DNA of 64,000 bases from Notospermus geniculatus (taxonomy: Eukaryota; Nemertea; Pilidiophora; Heteronemertea; Lineidae). A program made the translations under genes and the position numbers. The stretch is from contig NMRB01001769.1 of NCBI GenBank assembly GCA_002633025.1, positions 61,101 through 125,100 of the forward strand. The letters are read 5' to 3'. Each line of letters begins with the position of its first letter. Positions within the stretch are counted from its first letter, which is position 1. The notes below the pieces were generated by a model that had not been told where the DNA came from, ran no database searches, and was given only the letters and a program-made list of their open reading frames with translations. This document shows positions 12,037 to 23,114 of this stretch, one piece after another.

Positions 12037-15000
12037 CTACACCTTATCCTTCACGAGAAGACATGTGTGTTGTCCACCACTTGATGCCATAATAACTGAC
12101 CTGAAAATAGACAAATGGGATTAGAAACTCATACATGCATGTTTCGTGATTTTCAATACAACAATGTAGAAAGAATGGAAATGAGAGGAGACCAAATTTG
12201 AAGGACTACAGACATCTAGAATGCCTCAAAGATTGGCAACGTACCTGTTTTCTAACTGCTTGCCCTTTATCAATGATGGCTCCCACGCGTCTTCATCATC
12301 CTCTGTTGACGACAACTGTTTATTGGAACCCATCCCCCAAGAGTAGGCAGTGCCATCCGTGGACACTGCAAATGAGCAACTTGATCCTGCGGCAATGGAA
12401 GCAACCTTTGTTCCATTCATTGTGCTGATGTGTTTTGGTTCTTGCTGTTCTTTACATTCCTCACCGAGCCCCAACCGGCCGTATTCACCACGGCCAATGG
12501 CAAAGACTTTCCCTGCAATGCAAAAGAGAACAGAGCACATGAAACCATCCGAGATACCTCTTTCGTAAAGGCACTTAGATACCACAGTTATTGAGCAAGA
12601 AGACAACAAATGATGCTTTGTCGCTCACCTTCCGTGTCCAATGCTATGACATGATGCATGCCAATTCCTATTTCTTTCCACTGGCGTTCTCCAAACGTCT
12701 CCATCCTCTGAGCAACAAACCCATTCTTCATATCTCCAGTACCTGAAATAAAGATGAAGACATGTAGAGTGATTATACTCCAAAGCTTTGTTGTTGCCAT
12801 CTCAGGCATGTAAAGTACATTCAGCCACACAACACAACAGCAACGCCACACCATTTCCTTTGCAAACATCATCAACACATCAACCCAAACATCCACAAAT
12901 CAACATTTCCTTCCATTTCATTATCTGCTGCCAACTTCACTCTCTCATTTTGTAACGTTGGGAAGAAAGCATGCACCACTTGAGATCATATGCAAGCACT
13001 AGTATACTAACCTAGCTGGTAGAAGTTGTTCAAACCCCAAGAATACATATCCCCCGATTCATCCTTTGCAACTGTCATGAACGCACCCGCCCAAACATCT
13101 ACAAATTTACATTTCTTCCCCTTTATTCGTCTGGTGCGAACTTCACTCTCCTGTTTTGTGGGGTTGATAAGAATACCTGGAAAGAAAGGAGTGCACATTA
13201 ACAGCATGTGGGTAGGAGCAAGGGCCTGGATACTCATTTGAATAAGCTCCACGGATCATTCAATACCGAGGTCTCCACAACAGGCTGAAGTGAAGTCTGT
13301 GATCAGTGACAGTGGTCAGACATGTAAGCAAAACTTTGGTTAACAGAAGCAAAAATTTGCCACATCAACGATGACTTGAACTTTTTTTGTGTTGGACAAT
13401 CATACATCCCCATAACGCAACCAAATAGAACAGGCTGCACCCATGCCTGAACATTCACAACTTTTGCTTACCAACTCCCTTTCTGCCACCTCTTTGGCAC
13501 ATGCACTCAGCAATTCTTCCCAGTTGTCCCTGTTCAGAATTTCCTGCAAAGATATATATTCCACTATTCAATTTCTTTTGGAGTACGTAACATGGCTCAC
13601 ATGTGTTGAAGAATATTAGATGTTGAAAGTGCCAGCTGTTGTCAATGAAAAACAAACCATCCTCTTTTTAATATACATGTACCTAGTGTGTTTTTGAAAA
13701 TGAGTATTGGGCTGTTGACATACATTCAATCATGCTGGCTTGCTTACTCTGCCAACAGAGTAGCAGGCCGTATGATTATGAAGCTGTCCCAGTATTGACT
13801 GACTCAGCCCTATCGAAATAATAACTACAAATCTTTACTCACCCATTGTGTGAATTACCCCATCTTTCGTCAAGGCAACAATGTGATCAGTTCCTGAGGT
13901 TATCTTCATAATAACCAAATCCTTGAATATTTGCACTGGCTTCTTCTGGATGGCTGACTTTTCCAACAAACCAATGACCCCATTTCCATCCTAGGAGATG
14001 ACAAGAAATACTTATTACAAAATTCATGAAGATGCCAGCGAAGAATTTATAGATATGCAGGGTTTCTGCCAGAAATATTTTTGAGGGTATGCATTTGTTC
14101 AAAATCAGCAAACCCCATGAAAAAGAAAATGGCCCTTTTCTGTTCCTTTGAGGGTACTCACATAGTACCCTGAGTACCCACTGGTGGAAACACTGACATG
14201 AATCGAAATGAGTGATCTGAATACTGAACTACATCAAACTTACCCGGAATGTACCCCATATGAAAACACGTCCATCGTCAGTCAAAGCAGCCGTGTGGCT
14301 ATCACCACCACAAATCTGTACGACTTTTTCAGCTAAATCAACTTTTTCGGGACGAGTTTCTGATCCTTCCTCCGTCGTATCACGACCAAGAGCACCTTCA
14401 TCATTACAGCCAAATGAGTATACCTAAAAAAGTAAGTTTTTATGAAATGGCGATGTACATCACAGTGACACCAACACTGCACCACTTCAACAATCAGAAG
14501 CTTGCCTGGCCCTTCAACTCCAAAGCAATTCTCTGCACTTCCCTCTGGGTACTTAAGGATCACTGCTTGTGCAACCAGCAAAGCTACATGGTCACTGGTC
14601 CCTTGGCCTGATGCTGAAGTTTGAAACCTTTCCACTGAATTAAATAATACTCTTGTTGAACAACTCACCTCCCCTTTCTCCGTCAGACAAACTGTGTGCA
14701 TGCCTCCAGCATGAACTTGTAGCACAGCATCAGGCAAATCTACCTTGGTAGGTCTGGTTCGCTCCATCACATCTTCACCAAGACCGAGCTGGCCAACATC
14801 TCCCTCACCAAAAGTCAGGACTATGCCACTTACTCGGCGAAATGATTCATGTTGGACTGAAGCAAAAGAACACAGCCACATTAGTACACTGTTGAGTTGA
14901 GTGCCATCTCATGAATACTGACTGAGTGAGAGAACATCCATCAAATATTAAAACCCTCTGGTTCTGGTTGTCAGGGAGCAGACCTATGCAATGGTGGTTG

Positions 15001-15147
15001 GTGATGTCAACTTTCACTTTCAGTAGGTTAAGTCCTCAGCAGATTTTCATTCTTAGTCTTACCTTTTTGCTTTTTTGCCGGTGCTTCAGTGGAATCTGCC
15101 TTCCGTTTCCTGCCGCGACCACCAGTAGAATTGCTTGCTGCTGGCAT
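12037..15147 (-). CDS. RCC1: RCC1, regulator of chromosome condensation (Ran GEF)
   Basis: Chromatin-bound guanine nucleotide exchange factor for Ran, which sets the nuclear Ran-GTP gradient used in transport and spindle assembly. Coding exons on the minus strand: 15063-15147, 14669-14856, 14244-14423, 13843-13990, 13472-13543, 13012-13176, 12629-12742, 12245-12512, 12037-12100; 1284 nt, 427 residues (human 421). Phases agree at all eight junctions. The N-terminus carries a basic nuclear signal (GRKRK and KKQK near residues 13 and 25). Repeats of the seven-bladed propeller are visible: [52 protein letters not shown] and [14 protein letters not shown]. The protein ends LLVKDKV. A 5' UTR acceptor lies near 15196, so an upstream noncoding exon is likely. 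SF3B5 is divergent about 1.6 kb away. Confidence 0.96.
14058..14195. mobile_element. Small MITE in an RCC1 intron
   Basis: The ends CAGGGTTTCTGCCAG and CTGGTGGAAACACTG are imperfect inverted repeats; the interior contains GAGGGTA and GTACCC words. The terminal CAGNGTTTC resembles hAT-type ends. No clear 8-bp target duplication was seen. Confidence 0.55.
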
Positions 15148-15199
15148 TTTTTTGATTGCTCAAGAAATTATGGTATGATTTTGAACTGAATTTAACCTG

Positions 15200-16220
15200 A
15201 AAGAAAACAATAAACTGAAATTAGGTCTACGTTCGGGTAGGCTAGGCTAACTCCAAGCCAGGCCTAGGCCTAGATATCTTAGAATTTACCAGTTTTGCCC
15301 ACCAGATTGTGTGCACGTGATGAAATCCCTGTACGTCCCATGAGAAGATGATGGGACTGGTGGAATAATGTCATGATATAGGCCTAGGCCATGCAGAGGC
15401 CTACCGCTCGCTACTTCCCCACCACAGTCAATGTTGTCCGTCCAGTAGTAGGCCTAGGCCTATTGACTAGCTATAGACCTACCAACCAACCACGCGGCCT
15501 ACTCATGTACTCTACTGGCGTGTCGTCGTGGTACCGACCGACCGCACACCGGTACCAGTAGCTGGTAGGCTATGCCTGCCTACTGGGAAAAAGTAGCCTA
15601 GGCCTCAAGGTAGCGGCTAGGCCTAATGAGTTGCACAAGAACTACCGGTAGGCCAGAGGAGGGCCTTATAGTTACTGCATCGAAGGAGGAGAGCAATCGA
15701 CGGCCACTTTTTTTGGGCCCACCCTGTAGTGTATAATGTGTATGCATGCGTGCATGTACATCACACTGACACTGTGCTATCATGCATAGCATAGGCTATT
15801 AGAAGAGTGGGCTTCGAATAAAATTCACACACAAATGATCAACTAGAGCCCTGATGATGAATCATCTGGATGTCAAGTTAGTTCAAATATAGTGTACCAA
15901 TATCGCTGGACAGATAATGTTGTTACGGTCGGTGTCAGCGATAAAACGTGACAAAATATGGGAAAGTTACAAATAGCTGATTTGAAAATGCGTGGCTTCC
16001 GGACTGGTTCCACACACTGCCCCCAGATGACGCTATTTGCCGTGAAATTGGTAGGTCACGTTCACGCTGATCAAAATCGGGCGAATTTTATCAGAGTTAG
16101 TAAATGAAAAATCATAGACTACAACAAAGTAATTTTCAGTAAAAACATAGATTCTATGCAAGTCAATTAAAGTATATAAATTTAGTACGAATCGCCTATT
16201 TTCGCATGTATAAGAATCAA
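15200..16220. other. RCC1-SF3B5 divergent intergenic region
   Basis: Contains many TAGGCCTAGGCC-type words (15250-15620), a local compositional signature also seen at 9040-9250 and 27880-27960. It probably includes the RCC1 promoter and first noncoding exon. I see no coding region. Confidence 0.5.
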
Positions 16221-16224
16221 CAGC

Positions 16225-16446
16225 TGGATTCATCTAATTTGCATATCAGAATGAGAAATCATGAAAATTAGTGATTCTACCAAATTTATGACGTCATAGA
16301 CAAATTTGCATATCAGAATGAGAAATCATGAAAATTTGTAATTCTACCAAATTCATGACGTGATAGACAAATTTGCATATCAGAATGAGAAATCATGAAA
16401 ATTAGTGATTCCATCAGATTCATGACATCACACACAAATTTGCATA
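16225..16446. repeat. Tandem repeat with octamer and CRE motifs upstream of SF3B5
   Basis: Three units plus a partial fourth, of about 74 bp. Each unit begins AATTTGCATATCAGAATGAG and continues with AAATCATGAAAAT; a TGACGTCA or derivative precedes the next unit. ATTTGCAT is the POU octamer and TGACGTCA is a perfect CRE. A single related unit occurs at about 9862 and 10957 in the 1.1-kb duplicates. Regulatory function is inferred only. Confidence 0.75.
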
Positions 16447-16744
16447 GTCTGTTCCAATGAAACAAAATAGCTTTTTAAGTATCACCCCCATAATATACCG
16501 CATTATGCTAATCGGTATCTTTAGGATATTAAAATAATAATCCTCTGTTTGAAACATAATCAAACTCGTTGGCTTTGGCAGGAAATAAATGAAATATATT
16601 GTAAACCTTTAGAGATTAGATATTCAAAGTCAGCGCCCCCTTGTAGTTGCATATAGAACTACGAGCCCTACGTTTTGTTGTCGATTCTCTCAATAATTCC
16701 TCAAAATAAACGGTCTGCAATCATCCCAAGATTGAGAAATTACC

Positions 16745-17002
16745 ATGGGTGATAGATACAACATCCATAGTCAACTAGAACATCTCCAGTCAAAATATAT
16801 TGGCACTGGACACGCCGATACGAACAAGTGGGAATGGTGCACAAACCAGCACAGAGACAGCACATGCTCATACATTGGACACTTTGATATGCTCAACTAT
16901 TTTTCACTTGTTGAAAATGAAACGAAAGCTAGGGTAAAATTCAACCTGATGGAGAAGATGCTACAACCCTGTGGTCCACCACCAGAAAGGCCTGAGGATT
17001 AG
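16745..17002 (+). CDS. SF3B5: SF3B5 (SF3b10), splicing factor 3b subunit 5
   Basis: A small subunit of the U2 snRNP SF3b complex, contacting SF3B1 and helping in branch-site recognition. It is a single exon of 85 residues (human 86) and almost collinear with the human protein: DRYNIHSQLEHLQSKYIGTG, GHADTNKWEWCTNQHRDS, MLNYFSLVEN and FNLMEKMLQPCGPP. The ATG is in good context (taccATGG) and matches the family start. The gene is intronless, as is usual in animals. Downstream AATAAA signals are at 17699-17704 and near 17925. It is divergent to RCC1, with an octamer/CRE repeat about 300 bases upstream. Confidence 0.98.
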   Translation: MGDRYNIHSQLEHLQSKYIGTGHADTNKWEWCTNQHRDSTCSYIGHFDMLNYFSLVENETKARVKFNLMEKMLQPCGPPPERPED

Positions 17003-17698
17003 GCCCTATTTAAAAGTTTGAACGGACAATAATATGAATATTCAGTTCAGCTATCAGTGACTTTTTGATATGAAAATATGAGTTGAAAAACGACAAAGCG
17101 AAAGGGAACAGACTTATGCATGGTGTATCGGAAGCTATGAAAAGCAGTTGGCAGCTTTCGTGTGGGATTCATATTATTGTTGAACGGGTCTTTGACATGA
17201 ATGGTGGAGAACTCGGCAAGCCTGCTCGGCTGACCTACAATATTTCTTCTGTCCATTATCACATGACAAACAGGAGGACTTGGCAGAAACATTCAAACAA
17301 CAGATCGAGCAGAAACGAAAGGCAGACAACATATCGGGAATGGAAGGGAACAAGATATGAACTCGTTCATAAGCAACCTGTTGCACGTTCAACGTGGAAA
17401 ATTCTGGGTGCGGATTTTGGGATCATGTACAAGAACAAGGCCAACAAACTCTGCTGGGCTTCAAGTGACTTACCTGAGAGAACCTGTGGTATTAAAATAA
17501 TCGTACTTTGTTGACTCTCAACTCCAGTGGTTCAACATCAGCAACGTAAAGTTTCATGGACTGAAGTTGTCAGAAGAATCGTTTAGACTTTATACCGAGG
17601 GTAGCATTACCCCCTGGTACTTCATTCTCTTGTTTGCATAAACGTGTGATATATTGACTGTCACTGTCACTGTGAGTGTGCACTTCTTGGCTGGTAAA

Positions 17699-17704
17699 AA
17701 TAAA
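17699..17704 (+). terminator. Poly(A) signal, possible SF3B5 3' end
   Basis: AATAAA about 700 bases after the SF3B5 stop; another occurs near 17925. Which one is used cannot be told from sequence alone. Confidence 0.35.
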
Positions 17705-17720
17705 GCCTGATCTCTTTGTT

Positions 17721-17858
17721 GTCTCAAATTGCCCTACTAAATTACCTGTTGTATTGACATGTGTTCTAAGCTTGGGTTCTAAGTTTGGTGTCTCAAATTG
17801 CCCTACTAAATTACCTGTAGTATTGACATGTGTTCTAAGCTTGGGTTCTAAGTTTGGT
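17721..17858. repeat. 69-bp tandem duplication
   Basis: Two adjacent 69-bp units (17721-17789, 17790-17858), each starting GTCTCAAATTGCCCTACTAA, that differ at one base. Very recent duplication in the SF3B5 3' flank. Confidence 0.95.
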
Positions 17859-18155
17859 TGGCGTCAGTCAGCATGGTCAACAAAACAAAATTCAACCAAG
17901 GGTAATTAAGAATTTACAAACAATAAACAGTGAAGTGTGAAGTGATCATGTCAATCTCTGACTTGTCTCTCTGGATGAATTACATGTAACAAACATGAAC
18001 TGAGAACAAATTTTGATGTATTGTTCATCTACTTTAATTCCTCTTAACTACACTGATGTACATGCATCAATAGGGGGTGACAGAAAGAATATAGACAAAC
18101 ACATTTTCAATCAGCAGTCCATCCATTTCATGTCGCAAACAAAACAGAGCCAAGT

Positions 18156-20324
18156 TCAGTTCGAGTCATCATAGACAAATGTCAATCCTTCTCTACCCAG
18201 CTTGCTCTCGGTCATTTCATCCATCCTACTGCACATCTCTGATGAATAGTAATTCTTCCAGTCGCCAACCTTTCCTGAAGAGAAAATGGAAATTTAGTAC
18301 ATTGATGTCATCAGCATGGCCAGCAGGCAAGTGTCCTAAATTCCAATACAGTAGAACTCGCAAACAACGTACTGATTGGGACCAGCAATTTCCGTGTTAT
18401 ATGCGAAGTCCGTTACTATTATATATGGCCTATATTGCTAGACGGGACTGGGACTTCAAGAATCGCTACGTTATAGGCGAGTGTCCAGTTTATGTGAGGC
18501 CGTTATATGCAAGTTCTACTGTACCGGTACTTTAAACACTCAGCACGATAAATTTTGTTATTGACAGATGACCGTGGAACAAGATGTGATTTACCTTTCC
18601 TCATGAACGCCTCGCCATTTCCTTTAAGTCCCATCTCCTCAAGCCATGAATAATTTGACATCTTGTTGTCTTTCATGTTCTTGAAACTACAGAATACTGC
18701 TATCCTCGACAGGTTTTCATTAGAGATTTCTCTCTGAAGGAACTTGGCAATCTTTCTTATTGAACCAATTATATCCTGTGAAAATAATTAGCATTAAATT
18801 AGGTCTACATTTGGAGTAGATATAATACATGTATATGCTGATAAAAGACTGGATTAGAATCCAAGTAACTGAGTCACATACTTTATGTAATTCTTCGTAT
18901 GTAATGAAGAGGACATGTCCCTTCTCCTTATAGTCATAGAATTCTTTGACATGGTCACACCAAGGAGCATATGGCACTGAAATAGTAACAGAAAATAAGT
19001 GAAGGGAGATCTGCATATACATGTACATATCATATGAAGTATCAACATGCAAAGCTGTAGAAGACTTGCTCTTGCTTATTACCGGTATATGAAATTGGCA
19101 TAGCAATGACTCCACCCATGTCACATACATGTAATGAGGACGAGCTTTTTAGCCAGGTTGAAAAAATGCTGATACGGACAGTGATGGTGATCAGCTTCTA
19201 GTAGAACTAATGCTTCAACAAACTGAATAGCGCCTGTATCTCTCATACCTTCATTCTTCAAAAATTTGTCGAAGAATTGCGTAAAATCACCCTGGAAACT
19301 GAGGAAGGTGATAGTCTTGCAGAAATGGAAATAAGATACAGTCACATCTCTAGGGTTTCTTGCTATGTAGATGATCTGAAATCAGAATTACAATTTGGAC
19401 AGTTGAAGCAAGGCGGTTCGCTTAGCCGACAAAGAAACAGTGTAGGCATGTTTCTTCAGCCTTCTCGGGCGAGTTGGTTCTCAATCATGTCAATGGGTAG
19501 TTCATCGTTGATTTCCTCAGTCCTTATGATATATGCTAAGACACGAACGACCGTTGCCCAAAGCATTAGCAAACCAATTTCTCTGAGAAAACTCCTGTGG
19601 CAAGGCTTACTTTTGGTTGTTTTTCTTCAACTTCCTTTGGCAGAAGACGTCGGGGGAGGTGAGTCTTGATCAATCTTGGTGACTCCATGGCGTTCACGAT
19701 ATCGAGTCCTGGACACGGGAACTCGAGGAAAGGAAAACGATCTTCAATTTTCTTCCTTTCGGCAGATGCAAAGTCTCCATCAGTCATCAGCAGGTAGACA
19801 ATTTCCTGAACCCAAGTTGTACCTGGAAGGCAGGAGGTTGTACAAATGAGAGGACCACAAGCATAGCAAACGTCTGAAGAATTGAGATTCCAGGGACACT
19901 TGTCTGCGACATGTAATTATTCATTGAAAGTTAGCAGACACTAACCTGACTTTGGAAAACTGATGACAAAGACATCATCGGGTCGAATCTTAAGGTCTTG
20001 TATCTGAGGCACCAGCTTGAAGATTTGATCTGGCAATACATATCCTTTGAATTTCACAAACTTTCCAAAGTCCTTATCGATTATAGTCAGTGCTTTCTTG
20101 TCCTTTGATTTTGCACCCACATCCCTCTTCACCCACCAAACACTAAAGATCCCAAGCAGTGCTGCACTTCCATATGCAAGAATGTTCCTTCGTTTCTCAT
20201 AGAATTTCTTGCCGACTCGCGAGTTCGATTGACATCGCACATTGTTAGATCTGTATGTCACAGTCACATGCCTTGGTATTTGCTTGAAAATGTTGGTGTT
20301 GACACTGTGCAGGCGAGGCCACAT
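18156..20324 (-). CDS. Sulfotransferase (SULT family) with N-terminal membrane anchor
   Basis: Transfers sulfate from PAPS to a hydroxyl or amine acceptor; the substrate is unknown. Coding exons on the minus strand: 19946-20324, 19611-19822, 19249-19375, 18882-18976, 18595-18775, 18156-18274; 370 residues, phases consistent. The catalytic set is intact: PAPS 5'-phosphosulfate loop SFPKSGTTW (residues 122-130), catalytic His181 in LIKTHLP, 3'-phosphate residues Arg203 and Ser211 in ARNPRDVTVS, and the C-terminal RKGKVGDWKN (330-339). Cytosolic SULTs are about 295 residues. This one carries an extra 70-odd N-terminal residues rich in Arg/Lys with one hydrophobic stretch (AYGSAALLGIFSVWWV, about 50-65), suggesting a mitochondrial or ER anchor. 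The exact SULT subfamily is not resolved. Confidence 0.92.
18349..18521. mobile_element. Tigger/pogo-like MITE
   Basis: Inverted ends CAGTAGAACTCGCA and GCAAGTTCTACTG, flanked on both sides by TA, the Tc1/mariner-pogo target duplication. It is inserted in the last intron of the sulfotransferase gene. Too short to encode a transposase. Confidence 0.75.
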
Positions 20325-20329
20325 GTCTC

Positions 20330-23114
20330 TTTGAATTCCCTACACTCTCTTCATCGGTGGATCTGAAAAGTACAACAGTACATCATGACTACAGTATGTG
20401 ATAGAGAGGGGACTTCAACAGCAAGTTTAGTTGTAATTCTGGTGCTCAGCCCTCAATTCAATACCAGTATCTTATAAGCAGTTTAAAAGATCCCCTCCCC
20501 GACAGTTGCAGGTGGTACCACCTACTGTCATTAGTGGTAGCAGATTGCTTGCATTGATATTGCGAAGTAATCTGACCTGACCAATATAACGTCCTACTTG
20601 AACTTGTGAGATATGTTTAACTTGGGATAATTGTGATATGGCTTCATTGGAGTTGGCAGGCCAGTCATACTAAAGGACTTCAGTACCATTCCCAAGGCAC
20701 CATCCGAAATGTGGCAATCTGTCTCTCAGAGATCTGAGGGGTTTATGTGGCTCATGTTGCAATGGTACGTCCAAAATTAGGCAAGATTCTAATGACCTCC
20801 TTCAACATAGGTTTAAGACTGACAGACAATATCTGGTAAGTGTTCTGCACCTATAATAGTTCAATCGATCTACCTGTGCTAAGCTGATGACACGATCTGC
20901 AATGATCATTAATTTGGGGTCAAGTTAACATGGAACAAAGTCGAGACAAATCATATCTATGCAGTAAATATATTTTTATTTTATTTTCTCAAATTTTAGA
21001 CTGGCAAATGTTATACATTTTCCCAAAACTTGGTTTTTCTTTAAAACCTCGTACATATTCTAGTGGCATGTGGGTCCACCACACGTTTTGATTACGGTAC
21101 CAATAGATCTCAACAAACAACTCAATGTAATTCTTTTCCATGACTTCCAAGAAGAAAATTCAAATATTACAAGTAGAAAATTTAAGAAACAGAAGCCAAA
21201 GCAGAACCATACATGAACATGTAGCATACAATGTACAAGTATGTGCTAGTGATGAAAACTTGGCCTAAGTTACCACCTAGGACACTGCATTGTTGCAAAC
21301 GCAGACAAAATCTACATGTAATGCATAAATCTAATTTAAGCAAAGGCTTACAGGAAAAAATCACCACAATGAAATTGACACACGATACACGTATCGCTCA
21401 CGAATGGATTCTCAATCAAACTGCTGGTGTTCCTCTGCAATATAAACTTGTTTTCAGACACATTCGACCTGAAAATATTGTTGTGGTCCTCATGGACAAC
21501 AAATCATCATTTATTTCAAATAAATTGAGAAATCAATACCGGTACACTGGTAAATGTTCAAGATCCAAATATCTGAATCATGAATTTTGACTGAAATGCA
21601 GCTTCAAATATTCAAAACTACTGGGTAAACCACGGCCAGCCTGAAACAGACCACAAGCAGATAGTAACTCCACCTATCACATAAACATACGGCCCACACA
21701 AGCCAGGCCTTGAGAAACAACCACCTTCATTGTAATGATATGTACATAATTCTGGCCTGTCACAAAATAAAACTACATAATCCCCAGGAGCTAACATCAG
21801 TTATTCTCACTGAAACACTGACCGTAACAGGCTTGGCACAATCCACGTACAAATCAGCACAAGAATATTCCTACAAATCTCTTCAACAGCATGGATTTTG
21901 ACAATGAAACGTTGGTTATTTTGGCCACAAGAAATTTGGCTTGCGCATTGGCGGAATTGTGCAATCGACGCATCTTCCAGGTTACCTGTATTCTCGTGTC
22001 AAAGACCCAGAAAAAACAACCTAATCTCACCAAAAATATGGATTGATGGGATTGGATTTCCCATAAACCCGTTGGTATAAGACTCCCGAGTCATGCAGGT
22101 ATACAATCCTAGTCACACCTAGGCACCACAATAAATCAAGTTTTCACTGTCCTAGCAAACCGCAGACTAACTTGGATATTTGGTAGCACTCGGATATAGC
22201 ACTCAATTTTCTGTCTCCATTTTCACAATGCACCAAGTCATCCTTGCTGCAGTGACAGATGTGTTTGTCTGATTGGCTGCGGAAAGACAGCGAACGGTTT
22301 CCATAATGAAGTGAGCCCAATTCTTCAAGGAATAAACAACTGAACTACCGTTACACTGTTGTATCCAATTCCACAACACAAATCCAAATCTGTACCTGCC
22401 TGAAGTTTCTGGCTCAGTTAGAGACTCAGTAGTACTAGGAAAAGCCATGTCATGTCAATTCTTAATTTCTATTTACAAACCATGTCCTCTTCTATGGCAT
22501 GCCATAATTACTTTGGAAAGCCAGCACAAAATTAGTGGGTAAGCATAAGCTTTATACTACAAGTACACTGAAACACAAATATCAACTTTTAATTTGTGCC
22601 GTTATGCAGCCGTAGATGTGAACCCTGCCACCCTGGCCTTGGTCATGGAATTCAACATATAATAGTACCAATGTTGTTACAAATCTGAAGATCGCTCATC
22701 TACTTGTTGGAATCTATCGAGTCCGTTGAGGGCATTAAAGATGCTTTTTCTGTAGGCTATGTGTTGAAAACAATTAGCGGTCAGCCAAGCAACAGGTATG
22801 GGGGTCTGACTATCACTGACACCTGACCAGCGGGACTGGGCGAACATCAACAGCCACATCAACTATCATTGAATTAAACTACAAGCTTACTCAGCAAGAG
22901 CCATCATGATTCAATAACATAATCACAAAAAAATCACATATCTCCCAGCAATGGAGAGATGACTCCATCTTCACCGATGGTCATAAATGTTCGGGATTTT
23001 CCCACATCGCTGCAATAAATGAAGCAATAAATGAGTCCAATGATCCACCAATGTACTATTGCTTCAACTACAATACACTATGGTTGTCGTTGCATATGTC
23101 ACAAAGAAAACACG
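20330..23114 (-). other. Probable GPBP1 3' UTR and flank
   Basis: No coding sequence is seen. On the minus strand this follows the vasculin stop codon. A minus-strand AATAAA at 20975-20980 could end a UTR of about 2.1 kb. The part nearest 20330 is the upstream region of the sulfotransferase gene. Confidence 0.35.

Noticed and set aside
17083-17514. 143-aa plus-strand open frame after SF3B5
   Set aside because: No recognisable family, lies in the probable SF3B5 3' UTR or flank, with an equally long antisense frame.
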